This document shows positions 9,657 through 18,215 of a DNA stretch of 64,000 nt, piece after piece. The notes beneath the pieces were generated by a model, which saw only the letters and a list, made by a program, of their open reading frames with translations, was not told the origin of the DNA and did not search any database. How positions within the stretch are numbered: position 1 is the stretch's first letter; each line of letters opens with the position of its first letter. Source of the DNA: Thalassotalea insulae (lineage in GTDB: Bacteria > Pseudomonadota > Gammaproteobacteria > Enterobacterales > Alteromonadaceae); contig NZ_BSST01000001.1 of assembly GCF_030161395.1 (NCBI RefSeq), forward strand, positions 992,001 through 1,056,000. The letters run 5' to 3'. A program made the position numbers and the translations under genes.

Positions 9657-10069
9657 TTCTTAACTACTAACTGTGTTACTTCAAACTTTTTGTCAGGATA
9701 TTGCTCAAAGTAATATGCAACACTATATAAAAAAACATTTCCCGTATTTTTAAACCCAGTCTCATTACCTAGTTCAGGATCAAATGATTTAATAACAGGA
9801 GCCGCGCTAACCAAATTAGCTTGCCAAACTAATAGATAACCTCCTATTTGATAACTTCCGGATAAAGTATTTTGCTCTAACGAATATGATAAATAGTCAA
9901 AAAATGACGATTGATTTAATAATAAAGCATAATCCAGCATGTTTATTCTTTGATAGTAATTTAAGACTTTATGCACCCCTGAAACAGTACCAATAGCAAT
10001 AAATAGAATAACTGAAGCTATCAGAACTTCTATTAATGTCATACCACTTAAACGCTTTGCTTTTATCAT
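9653..10069 (-). CDS. gspI: GspI minor pseudopilin
   Basis: 138 residues with a prepilin N-terminus (MIKAKRLSG then MTLIEVLIASVIL). Cleavage would be after Gly9, leaving Met as the mature first residue, which is frequent in GspI. Length (about 120-140) and place between gspH and gspJ fit. The rest of the sequence has few conserved marks. It begins 28 nt after gspH and overlaps gspJ by 4 nt. Confidence 0.8.
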   Translation of the reverse strand: MIKAKRLSGMTLIEVLIASVILFIAIGTVSGVHKVLNYYQRINMLDYALLLNQSSFFDYLSYSLEQNTLSGSYQIGGYLLVWQANLVSAAPVIKSFDPELGNETGFKNTGNVFLYSVAYYFEQYPDKKFEVTQLVVKK

Positions 10070-10097
10070 TTATACTCTTCTATAAAGCAGTAACTAC

Positions 10098-10511
10098 CTA
10101 ATCGATCAACCGAAGTGAATCAATCTCTTCACTAAATGGCTGACTAAACTTAACGACCTTTTCTCCTAACCACTTACCATGAGAAACAGTAATAACAGTT
10201 TTTTCAAAGTCAAAATAACTACTACTAATCTTCTTTAACAATTTATTTTTTTTACTTTCATTAGGTAGTTGATGAATACTCATAGTCCTTTCTTCAAAGG
10301 AAATCTGTAATTCACTCGCACTAAAAAAACTATGTTCGACGCTCAGTTCAGCCAATAATCTTATTTTTAACTTTTCTGTATTTAACTTTGAACGCTGGAG
10401 ATTATTATACAAGTCAGGGGCGACTAGACTTGTTGTAACACCTAAAAGTAGCATAACAATCATTAATTCTATTAAGGTAAATCCTGATGAATGATATTTT
10501 CCATTACCCAC
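10098..10511 (-). CDS. gspH: GspH minor pseudopilin
   Basis: 137 residues with a prepilin leader of nine residues ending in Gly, then FTLIELMIVMLLLG with Glu5 present. The remainder is a small beta-rich domain typical of GspH/FimT. It sits 14 nt after gspF, where a classic operon would have gspG. Here gspG has moved ahead of gspE. It is predicted to join the pseudopilus shaft to the GspI-J-K tip. Confidence 0.8.
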   Translation of the reverse strand: MGNGKYHSSGFTLIELMIVMLLLGVTTSLVAPDLYNNLQRSKLNTEKLKIRLLAELSVEHSFFSASELQISFEERTMSIHQLPNESKKNKLLKKISSSYFDFEKTVITVSHGKWLGEKVVKFSQPFSEEIDSLRLID

Positions 10512-10525
10512 TATTACTTACATCC

Positions 10526-11725
10526 TTAAAGTGACAAATCATTTACAGAAACAATACTTAACAACATTATAATAACGACACCACCGACAATTGCCCCCAT
10601 CATCATTATTAATAAAGGTTCAAGTAAAGTTGTCATCCTCAGTATCCAAGATTCAAAATCTGTTTTAGCCCTTTGAGTGATTTCATTAAAAGAACGTTCG
10701 AGTGAACCACTCTGTTCCCCCACTTTAATCAACGACAACGCAACTCGATCTAGAAAATGGCTGTCAGCAAGACTATCAGCTAACGTTTTTCCAGAATCTA
10801 CTTTAAGTCTTGATTGCTCTAAATGCTCTTTATTTTTTTCCGAAGTTAATGTTTTTATACTTAAAACCAACGAATCAGATAAATTCAGCCCACTTGCTAA
10901 TGTTAAACTCATTGCAGAACAAAAACGTATTTGCTCAGATTTTTGTATCATTTTTCCAAGCAATGGAAAACTCGCTATCGTACTTAAAATACTTTGCTTA
11001 GTTTTTGGCTGACGCCAAAGCATTGTAATAAATACGCCTCCTCCTATGACAAAAAACAATATAAATAGATTATTTTCACTGACAAAATGACTTGTATTCA
11101 AAAGCCATTGAGTATATGAAGGCAGGTTCTTTGCAGAAGTAAACACGCTCTCCATATTGGGTACAACAAAATTAAAAATTGAAAATATAGCACACACGCA
11201 AACAAGTAAAATAATCAACGGATAAATTAATGCTTGTATAGATTTATTTTTCAAATCTCTTTGAAATGACAAATTATCTGACAAACTACGGAAAACTTGA
11301 GGTAAAGTTCCGGTATTTTCAGCAATATTAACCATCTCTAAATAGAGTACATCAAAGTACTCTGGATAATTTTCTAATGAAGAATGAAGGGTCGAACCAG
11401 TTTGTACTTTTGTATATATCTCCTTCCAAACAATGGCCGCTCCCTGCGATGGAGCAGTATCAACTAAAATATCAAGCGCTTCGTTAATTCTTAATCCATT
11501 TTCTAACAAGGTAGCGAGCTGATTCGTTGATTGCTCGAGATCAGCACTACTAACTTTAAATTCTCCGCCCGTAAAACTTGTTCCTGTTTCAGGTGTGATA
11601 GATAACACAATTAAAGCTTTTTGCTTAAGCTCTATTCTAGCTTTATCAATGTTACTTGCAAAAAGAAAATCTGTAACTTTCTCTCCACTTTTGGTTAACG
11701 CCTTATATTTAAATTTTTGGCTCAT
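10526..11725 (-). CDS. gspF: GspF inner-membrane platform protein
   Basis: 399 residues, a polytopic inner-membrane protein with two homologous cytoplasmic helical domains (about 65-165 and 265-365) and three membrane helices (about 165-190, 215-235, 370-395). The N-terminal segment (KYKALTKSGEKV) and the ALDILVDTAP and LSLIKVGEQSGSL helices are family marks. GspF holds the assembly ATPase GspE under the pseudopilus. Its ATG overlaps the gspE stop by 4 nt. Confidence 0.9.
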   Translation of the reverse strand: MSQKFKYKALTKSGEKVTDFLFASNIDKARIELKQKALIVLSITPETGTSFTGGEFKVSSADLEQSTNQLATLLENGLRINEALDILVDTAPSQGAAIVWKEIYTKVQTGSTLHSSLENYPEYFDVLYLEMVNIAENTGTLPQVFRSLSDNLSFQRDLKNKSIQALIYPLIILLVCVCAIFSIFNFVVPNMESVFTSAKNLPSYTQWLLNTSHFVSENNLFILFFVIGGGVFITMLWRQPKTKQSILSTIASFPLLGKMIQKSEQIRFCSAMSLTLASGLNLSDSLVLSIKTLTSEKNKEHLEQSRLKVDSGKTLADSLADSHFLDRVALSLIKVGEQSGSLERSFNEITQRAKTDFESWILRMTTLLEPLLIMMMGAIVGGVVIIMLLSIVSVNDLSL

Positions 11726-13455
11726 CCTGTTACTCGCAACACTTCTTCAAGTGTCGTTTCACCTTTAATAACTTTTAAAAAACCGTCTTCTCTCAATGTT
11801 CGTAAACCACTTTCCTTCATATAATCAGCAACTTTAAGAAAGAAATTTTCATCTTTGGGCAGCTGTTTAACTTCATGATCACAGGGTAAATATTCCAAAA
11901 TAGCTACCCGCCCCTGAAATCCAGTGTACCCACATGATTCACAACCGACCAAGTTTTTCAAATGCATAATTTCAATATTATACTTCTCTGCTAATTTATT
12001 TAATTGATATTGGGCTATCAAGTTACTTGCTTCAGTATCATCTTTATTTGATGCACATTGACATAAACGACGTACTAAACGCTGTGCAAGAATAGAGGTT
12101 AAAGCAGCGTTTAATAAATATTCCTTTACACCTAAATCTAATAAGCGAGTATAAGCGGTAGCTGCATCATTAGTATGCACTGTACTAAAAACTAAATGAC
12201 CTGTTAATGCTGATTGTAAAGCAATACGGGCTGTTTCATTATCACGGATCTCCCCCACCATAATAACATCAGGATCTTGCCTAACTATACTTCTAAGCCC
12301 TTTCGCAAAATCATAGCCAATTTCACTGTTTACCTGTACTTGATTTATCCCATCTAATTGATATTCAATTGGATCTTCAAGAGTAATAATCTTAACCTCT
12401 GGTCGATTTAACTGCGTAAGATATGAATACAAACTGGTTGTCTTACCCGAACCTGTAGGGCCAGTCATTAAAATAACTCCAGCTGTTTTTTTTAAATCTT
12501 GCTCAACCCTTCTTGCTAGATCAGCTTCATACCCTAAAGCTGCTAAATCAAATTTCACAGACTGTTTAATAAGAAATCTCATAACCATACTTTCACCTTG
12601 ACCTAAAGGTAAAGAAGAGCAACGGATATCTAAATCAATATTATTTGCTTTAGTTTCTATCTTGCCATCTTGAGGCCTACGCTTTTCCGCTATATCCATC
12701 CCAGAAAGAATTTTAATACGTGAAATTACAGCTAATTGTAAATTTTGAGGTATAGGATCGGCATCATGCAGGATACCATCAACGCGATAACGTGCACGAT
12801 AACGTTCTGCAATAGGTTCAATATGTAAGTCAGAGGCACCTAACTTCACACCATGAGATATTAATTGATTAACAAATGAAATCGTAGGGGCTCCCTGCGC
12901 AAGTTCTTTTAGGCGCTCTATTTCACCCTCTCCAACTAAATCAACATCTTGGCGACTTTCCTTTGCAGATAATAAATTTAGCTCAAACTCTTCTTTTATC
13001 AAAGCCAACTGCTTTTCGGTACAAAACGTTAGTACCATTTCATAAGAAGTTAGCCTAAAATAGTCAAATAACTCCCAATGTTCAACTCCTGCAACAGCGA
13101 CTGAAAGTTCATTATTATCCAATGCAATTGGTACAGCATCCATCGATAAAACATAATCAATGTTTAACTTATCATTTAGCAATAACGTAATGTTTTCACT
13201 ATCTAGAGCAGTAGCAGAAGTTGGTAAAACCTTTCCTTGATAAACTTTTGCATAAAGTTCAGGTAAAACATTTATATCAAGCTCTCCCATAGAGACTAAC
13301 GTACGCTCTAGAGAAGTACTGAGACTTGACTGTAACCGTTTAGCTTCTGAAATTTTATTCTTAGGAACACCGAAATCCTGATTCAGATACTTTATAATAC
13401 TAGTAGCTGATGTCACTGCTTTCACCTTCACCACCAAGTTTTCCATCACTGCCAT
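11722..13455 (-). CDS. gspE: GspE secretion ATPase
   Basis: 577-residue hexameric ATPase that powers pseudopilus assembly at the cytoplasmic face. Walker A is GPTGSGKT (332-339). The Asp box and Walker B lie around 385-405 (DPDVIMVGEIRD). The N1E/MshEN domain spans about 20-160. The zinc-binding region in the C-terminal third is odd: it has a CxC pair (LCQC) instead of the usual CxxC, followed about 45 residues later by a normal CESC. ATG at 13455 overlaps the end of gspG by 56 nt, and an in-frame ATG at 13446 is also possible. The tight overlap suggests coupled translation. Confidence 0.92.
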   Translation of the reverse strand: MAVMENLVVKVKAVTSATSIIKYLNQDFGVPKNKISEAKRLQSSLSTSLERTLVSMGELDINVLPELYAKVYQGKVLPTSATALDSENITLLLNDKLNIDYVLSMDAVPIALDNNELSVAVAGVEHWELFDYFRLTSYEMVLTFCTEKQLALIKEEFELNLLSAKESRQDVDLVGEGEIERLKELAQGAPTISFVNQLISHGVKLGASDLHIEPIAERYRARYRVDGILHDADPIPQNLQLAVISRIKILSGMDIAEKRRPQDGKIETKANNIDLDIRCSSLPLGQGESMVMRFLIKQSVKFDLAALGYEADLARRVEQDLKKTAGVILMTGPTGSGKTTSLYSYLTQLNRPEVKIITLEDPIEYQLDGINQVQVNSEIGYDFAKGLRSIVRQDPDVIMVGEIRDNETARIALQSALTGHLVFSTVHTNDAATAYTRLLDLGVKEYLLNAALTSILAQRLVRRLCQCASNKDDTEASNLIAQYQLNKLAEKYNIEIMHLKNLVGCESCGYTGFQGRVAILEYLPCDHEVKQLPKDENFFLKVADYMKESGLRTLREDGFLKVIKGETTLEEVLRVTG

Positions 13456-13831
13456 AGCTCATTAATTCGTAGTCGGTGATATCCCCAGGAAACTTATACA
13501 CATATGCGTTACCCCAAGGATCATTTGGAATATTTTTAGGCAGATAAGGTCCTTGCCAATTTGGCTTATTTGAGTGCCTTAACTCTTTTAATGAATCTGG
13601 ATAGTGACCAACATCTAAGCGATACATATCCAGCGCAGTCGATAGCATTTCTATTTGTGTTTGCGCTGTTTTTTGTTTAGATGAACCTATCTTTCCGAAC
13701 ATTTTTGGCGCAACTAATGAAGCTAAAAGCCCCAAAATAACCATGACGATCAAAAGTTCAATTAGCGTAAATCCTCTGCAATAGGAAGATTTACTTAATT
13801 TGTTTTGTACAAAAATATTCTTACGATGCAT
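13400..13831 (-). CDS. gspG: GspG major pseudopilin
   Basis: 143 residues from ATG at 13831, chosen because AGGGAA lies 8 nt upstream. A start ten codons earlier (13861) lacks this. The prepilin leader is rather long (about 20 residues, ending RG) before FTLIELLIVMVILG. The C-terminal part has the GspG signature: YRLDVGHYPDSLKEL, then PWGNAYVYKFPG and the YGSDGKLGGEG calcium-binding loop. It is the main subunit of the pseudopilus. In classic operons it follows gspF. Here it stands first, 57 nt after the DsbA-like gene. Confidence 0.92.
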   Translation of the reverse strand: MHRKNIFVQNKLSKSSYCRGFTLIELLIVMVILGLLASLVAPKMFGKIGSSKQKTAQTQIEMLSTALDMYRLDVGHYPDSLKELRHSNKPNWQGPYLPKNIPNDPWGNAYVYKFPGDITDYELMSYGSDGKLGGEGESSDISY

Positions 13832-13887
13832 CAACAATTTCCCTACGAATAGCCATACCAATATTGTAACCGACCAAAACCAACACG

Positions 13888-14709
13888 TTAATCTTTAGTT
13901 TGTGCCGTCGCAATAAACTTATCGATTGCATCACTAAATTGTTCAAAAGTTTTAGCACCCTCGATAATTTTCCAGTTTTTAACCTTACCCGCGCTTTGAA
14001 AACCTATAACAAATGATGGTGTCCTAGACATGCCTATAGATTTTGCTAATTGAAGATCTGCGTTAATAGTCTGCTCTACTTTATTAGATGTGACACAACT
14101 ATTAAACATATCTTCATTTAAAGAGAGCCCTTGAACAAATTCAGAGTAATAAGACTCATCAAATTTTTTACCTGTCTTAAATAGCCATGCTTTAGCATTT
14201 TCATATAAAATCTGGTTTTGAGGTTGGCTTTCTCTTGCGCATTCCAATGCTTTAGCCGCAATCAATGCGTTTTTGTGAAGAGCAACAATAGGGTAATGCT
14301 TTCCAACGAAAAGTACTTCATTCGATTCAACATATTTTTCTTTTAACTTGCTAAACGTATTGTCATGAAATTTTTTACAAAATGGGCAATGCAAATCAGT
14401 AAACTCCATTAAAACAAGTTTTGCCTCAGCACTTCCAATTATCGCACTATTGCCCAATGTTAAAATGGGCTGCCCTGTAAGTGCTTGCTTTTCAGTTTCT
14501 TTTATTAACCCTGTATGTTTCGCAATCGCTTGCTGATTTCGCATTATTACTATTAGCTGTTGTTTTATTTGATTAACTTCTGCTTGTAATTGCTCAACTG
14601 ACTTATCCGTTGCACCATTAGTTGTACTAGCAACAGCACTTCCTAAACCACCACCAATAATCATAAAAACAAACATCAATCGTATTATAAAGATAGAGTA
14701 AAACTGCAT
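13888..14709 (-). CDS. Periplasmic DsbA-like thioredoxin-fold disulfide oxidoreductase
   Basis: 273 residues. An N-terminal signal or membrane anchor (about 5-27) is followed by a short coiled-coil (35-65). A DsbA-type thioredoxin domain with an inserted helical region (about 85-265) comes next. The active site is CPFC (Cys108/Cys111) and the cis-Pro loop appears as RTPSFVIG. This belongs to the thioredoxin_4/BdbD group rather than classic DsbA. It lies between an S-layer-like cargo gene whose mature product has four Cys and the T2SS genes, so oxidative folding of the cargo before export is the likely role. That is inference. Confidence 0.82.
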   Translation of the reverse strand: MQFYSIFIIRLMFVFMIIGGGLGSAVASTTNGATDKSVEQLQAEVNQIKQQLIVIMRNQQAIAKHTGLIKETEKQALTGQPILTLGNSAIIGSAEAKLVLMEFTDLHCPFCKKFHDNTFSKLKEKYVESNEVLFVGKHYPIVALHKNALIAAKALECARESQPQNQILYENAKAWLFKTGKKFDESYYSEFVQGLSLNEDMFNSCVTSNKVEQTINADLQLAKSIGMSRTPSFVIGFQSAGKVKNWKIIEGAKTFEQFSDAIDKFIATAQTKD

Positions 14710-14785
14710 ACTAATCCTCAGTATTTCATAAAAAGTTTTTCAATATTTACTCATCTGTAAGCAAATATATATCGCATAGCTACAT

Positions 14786-14809
14786 AAAAAAAGCCCCGAA
14801 AGGGGCTTT
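14786..14809 (-). terminator. Strong rho-independent terminator after the S-layer-like gene
   Basis: AAAGCCCC (14790-14797), a 4-base loop, and GGGGCTTT (14802-14809) form a perfect 8-bp stem. On the minus strand it is followed by a run of T. It lies 43 bases beyond the S-layer-like stop and before the DsbA-like gene, so most transcripts of the abundant cargo should end here. The downstream T2SS genes would depend on read-through or on their own promoter. Confidence 0.88.
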
Positions 14810-14851
14810 CTTAAATAACTTAACTAAGCTATTAAATAGCAAATTAAGCTA

Positions 14852-16567
14852 TTACTGAGTCCAGACATTTTGATCTAATACCGGCATTACACGGTCAACA
14901 CCACCTGGGATTGCTTGAACACTTACACCGTGTACAGAATCGCGAGGAGCAGTAACTGTGAACGTCATAGTGTGACGGTCACCAACACCCATGTAACCAG
15001 CAGCTTGAGCTAAGTCAATTAACTCATTGGCACGTAATACAACTGATGCATGCTCACCAACATTACCAACAGCAATACTTGTTGCTTGGTTACCTGACTC
15101 ATCAAAGATGTCTAAAGTAATTTCAGCTTCTTCGTTGTGCTCGTTAGTGATACGTACGAAGTTGTTATTTGTGTCGAAAGTATAAGGAACTTTCAATACC
15201 GCGCCATTTACACCGATATCGTGAATAGTTCTTTCTTGCACACAGTGATCTAATTCACCAGCAGTGTCTAACTCTAACGTATACTCAGGAGTATGTGTAT
15301 AGTTAAAGTTCATTACACCAACACCTGGGTCAGTGTTTTCAAGTACATACCAAACATCGTTATATACTGAACCAGCTAATGCAGCAGGCGCAGCTTCAGC
15401 TTGTGTACCTGCAACGGCCGTGAATAAATCAGTTGCTTCTGTCAAATACGCAGTCGCATCAGCAGTGCTTTGTGCGATAGTACCAAATGTTGTACCTGTT
15501 TCAACATCGATTTGTGCAGCTAGGACACCTGATGCAGCTGTCATTGAATTATAAATACCAGCTTCAACTGTAGCACCTGGATCAGCACTAGTAACAAAGC
15601 GAGTAATTAAATGATCGTCTGCATCTAATGCGATTGATTGGTCAAGTAACGGAGCACGGTCAGCAAAACCAGCAATACTTAATACTTGGCTTGCATTAAC
15701 AGTGAACCTGTCAGCTAAAGTAGCAGAAGCGTCATAAACAAACTCTGTACGAGCAACGATAGCAGCACCTTCACTATCTGTACTTTCTGCGTTTACTTCT
15801 TCTTCAATTGAAGTTGAACCTGAGAAAGTTACAAATTGAGGGCTAATATCAGCAACTAACTGAGCAGTTGAAGCAGCACCAGCGATAGAGAAACCTGTAC
15901 CACCATCAGTTACTGCGCTGTTTGCTTGGATAGTAACAGTTTGAGAAGAAGATGGATCTGTACAGCCTTCATTTAAAATATTAATACTTATAGGTTCAAT
16001 AGCTGTAGATACAGCACCAGTTGATACTTGAGATAACGCTAAACGAGTACCTGCTGTGATAGTCACACCAGCTTTCGTTAAGAAAGTAATGGTATTTTCA
16101 CCATCTACCGCACCATCAGTAGAAGCTACAGCAGCAAACGTTGTGCCTGCACCAGCGCCATCTTCATCTTGCACTAAGTGAATGATGTCAGCGTTATTAG
16201 CAAATGTGGCACCTGTAATTGTCATTGTGATCAACGTACCAGATGGAATATCTGTAGTTGGGATGTAAACAATGTGTAAATCTGTATCCACACCATCTAA
16301 TGCGTCAAAATCTACGTCTAAGTCACCAGTTAACTCGTAAGCAATAGCAGCTTCTGCAGTTGGTTCTAAATCTGCAGCACCGGCAGCAAGACGATCAGCT
16401 TCAGCAATACAAGCGGCAGCAGCGTAGTTTGTATCAAAAGCAGCAACAGCTAGTGCATCAGCACCTTTATACACTTCAAAACAAGCTTGAGTACCAGCAA
16501 ACGCCGAGTTAGAAGCAACAATACCTGCAACAGCTAACGGTAGCGCGGCTAAATTAAATTTTTTCAT
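14852..16567 (-). CDS. Secreted S-layer-like surface protein, probable T2SS cargo
   Basis: 571 residues with a clear Sec signal peptide (MKKFNLAALPLAVAGIVASN, cleavage after SAFA at 24). The mature protein is very rich in Ala, Thr, Asp, Glu and Val and poor in Lys, with alternating beta-strand-like stretches. It has no domain I can name and only four Cys (29, 53, 202, 442). The acidic, low-Lys composition, a strong signal peptide, a structured mRNA leader and an immediate terminator fit a highly expressed S-layer or surface protein. The Slr4-type S-layer proteins of Alteromonadales are the closest comparison I know, but I could not align them. A GGAGA ribosome site precedes the ATG by 9 nt. 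Confidence 0.62.
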   Translation of the reverse strand: MKKFNLAALPLAVAGIVASNSAFAGTQACFEVYKGADALAVAAFDTNYAAAACIAEADRLAAGAADLEPTAEAAIAYELTGDLDVDFDALDGVDTDLHIVYIPTTDIPSGTLITMTITGATFANNADIIHLVQDEDGAGAGTTFAAVASTDGAVDGENTITFLTKAGVTITAGTRLALSQVSTGAVSTAIEPISINILNEGCTDPSSSQTVTIQANSAVTDGGTGFSIAGAASTAQLVADISPQFVTFSGSTSIEEEVNAESTDSEGAAIVARTEFVYDASATLADRFTVNASQVLSIAGFADRAPLLDQSIALDADDHLITRFVTSADPGATVEAGIYNSMTAASGVLAAQIDVETGTTFGTIAQSTADATAYLTEATDLFTAVAGTQAEAAPAALAGSVYNDVWYVLENTDPGVGVMNFNYTHTPEYTLELDTAGELDHCVQERTIHDIGVNGAVLKVPYTFDTNNNFVRITNEHNEEAEITLDIFDESGNQATSIAVGNVGEHASVVLRANELIDLAQAAGYMGVGDRHTMTFTVTAPRDSVHGVSVQAIPGGVDRVMPVLDQNVWTQ

Positions 16568-16576
16568 TTGAGATAT

Positions 16577-16677
16577 TCTCCATTTTATTTCTAAATCTTA
16601 ACAATTATATCGTTAAGACTTGTGAACACGTGTTCATGTAAAACTAACAAGTTGTTATAAAAAATAATGTTAGTTTT
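16577..16677 (-). promoter_or_regulatory. Structured 5' leader of the S-layer-like gene with three inverted repeats
   Basis: Read 5'->3' on the minus strand there are three elements. The first is a perfect 10-bp inverted repeat AAAACTAACA/TGTTAGTTTT (16640-16649 and 16668-16677, 18-nt spacer). The second is a perfect 14-bp palindrome TGAACACGTGTTCA (16623-16636). The third is a 7-bp hairpin TCTTAAC/GTTAAGA (16596-16602 and 16612-16618, 9-nt loop). The ribosome site GGAGA (16577-16581) follows. Such leaders often stabilise long-lived mRNAs. A DNA-binding site is an alternative for the palindrome. Confidence 0.55.
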
Positions 16678-16926
16678 CTGTCGTTGTAATTTCTAGTTTT
16701 CTAACATTCCTTCTGTTTTTGTTAATAGTTCAGCCATAACTAATAAATAACGAAATTTATTGGCATGCCCTCCCCTATTTATTAACTAAGCTATCACTGC
16801 CTACATAAACAAAAGAGATATTATCTAACATTACAAACATAAGGAAATTTAAATTCAAGTTACTGTGATGTCAACACATTATTGGTAAAAACTCGATTAT
16901 AATCAATTTTATCGGTATAAGTGTTC

Positions 16927-16949
16927 AAAAAAAGGACAATCAAGATTGT
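16927..16949 (-). terminator. Possible terminator after wecA
   Basis: ACAATC (16936-16941) and GATTGT (16944-16949) form a short stem. On the minus strand it is followed by CC and seven T. T residues also follow on the plus strand, so it could act both ways. The stem is AT-rich and short, hence low confidence. It is 58 bases after the wecA stop. Confidence 0.35.
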
Positions 16950-17007
16950 TTTTTCAAAAATCAATCAAAAACTCTATTTGCCAGATACAAACAAACACAT
17001 TACAGAA

Positions 17008-18060
17008 TTACTTAAACATACGTACAAATTTCCACGCATGCTGCAAAGCATAAGAATATACAATAAATAGCAATAGAAACCCGACTAACATCAACCAATC
17101 ATCCACTAATAAGACTTCACCTAAAATACCAATTAATGAGCATAAAACAGCTAAACCGGTTATAACCTGTAATGCTTGCCTAGAAGTTAACCCTAACCGA
17201 ATGCAGATATGATGTAAATGGCCATTATCTGCTTGAAATGGCGAAACCCCTTTACGAATTCGTCTAAGCATTATCGCAAACATGTCCATTAATGGCACTG
17301 CTATTACCCATAGTGCGATAACCGGCCTAAAAGCAGCCTGCCCGTGAGGCGTGTTTTGCGTGCTAAGAGCAAGTAACCAAACAACTGTTAATCCCATAAA
17401 CATGCTGCCAGCATCTCCCATAAAAATTTTCTTACCACGAGGGTTTCGCGTACTCACGTTATAAAACAAATAAGGAATAATGGCGACGACCAAAATAAGC
17501 GGCAATAAAATATCGGCTGAGTTATCATTTAACAAGGTTAAAATAGCGATAGAAGCAATACTAACAATGCTCATGGAACCCGCCAAGCCATCAATACCAT
17601 CTATCATATTAAACGCATTAATCGCAGCTACACAGGCAAACATAGTAAATAGCATACCATAATTGCCTATGTTTGTATTACCTGTTGTAAATAAATTGCC
17701 GAGATCCTGAATATAAATACCAGCACCAAATACCATTAAGGTCGCAACTATCCCTTGAAAAATCATTCTTGGTGCAACGTTTAAATCATAAATATCATCC
17801 ATAGTGCCTATAAAAACAAGTAACGCAGAAGAAATAAAATATAAATTCACAATCTGACTTTGTTCAATAAATAGCGTCGACGCAATTAATACGCCAGTAT
17901 AAATAGAAATACCACCAATTAACGGAATCGCACCATCATGTTTTTTGCGTTCATTAGGTAAATCAACTAAGCCTATTTGTGGGGCTAACGGCAATAATAC
18001 TTTAATGGTAGAAATCGAAACAATAAAAGCAACAATTAAAGCGCTTAATATAAGAAACAT
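17008..18060 (-). CDS. wecA: Undecaprenyl-phosphate GlcNAc-1-phosphate transferase WecA
   Basis: 350-residue polytopic inner-membrane enzyme of glycosyltransferase family 4. It moves GlcNAc-1-P from UDP-GlcNAc to undecaprenyl phosphate, starting O-antigen or other lipid-linked glycans. About ten to eleven membrane helices are visible. Catalytic Asp motifs are NAFNMIDGIDGLAGS and FMGDAGSMFMG, and the cytoplasmic loop has the DNGHLHH histidine motif typical of WecA. The ATG is at 18060. It is a single gene between terminators and may supply the lipid-linked start for the Wzx and glycosyltransferase genes at the left edge. Confidence 0.9.
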   Translation of the reverse strand: MFLILSALIVAFIVSISTIKVLLPLAPQIGLVDLPNERKKHDGAIPLIGGISIYTGVLIASTLFIEQSQIVNLYFISSALLVFIGTMDDIYDLNVAPRMIFQGIVATLMVFGAGIYIQDLGNLFTTGNTNIGNYGMLFTMFACVAAINAFNMIDGIDGLAGSMSIVSIASIAILTLLNDNSADILLPLILVVAIIPYLFYNVSTRNPRGKKIFMGDAGSMFMGLTVVWLLALSTQNTPHGQAAFRPVIALWVIAVPLMDMFAIMLRRIRKGVSPFQADNGHLHHICIRLGLTSRQALQVITGLAVLCSLIGILGEVLLVDDWLMLVGFLLLFIVYSYALQHAWKFVRMFK

Positions 18061-18215
18061 GGAAAAGCCTTGGTATTTTTAGTCAAATACTCGAATCAAC
18101 AAATGAATATATAAAATTGCGCCAATTATAGTCGGCTCACCTACGGGAATCTAGGAAATAATGGAAATAATTACGTTTAATAACTAAATTTAACAATTTA
18201 GATAGCCAACTAAGT

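Larger units (their letters stand above)
16568..17007. other. 440-base intergenic region: structured leader, repeats, possible terminator
   Basis: No convincing gene lies in this AT-rich stretch between wecA and the S-layer-like gene. It holds the leader with three inverted repeats (16577-16677), a probable but unlocated promoter for the S-layer-like gene, and a weak bidirectional terminator candidate (16927-16949). A TTGGCAT near 16760 resembles a sigma-54 -24 element but has no -12 partner. Confidence 0.7.

Noticed and set aside
3764..13861. Reading the left cluster as an MSHA or type IV pilus
   Set aside because: GspK with its NGAE region, and gspH, I and J together, are specific to T2SS. 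There is no PilT retraction ATPase or MSHA-type major pilin.
16755..16780. TTGGCAT in the wecA/S-layer intergenic region as sigma-54 -24 box
   Set aside because: No GC at the -12 position, and the strand is opposite to both neighbouring genes.
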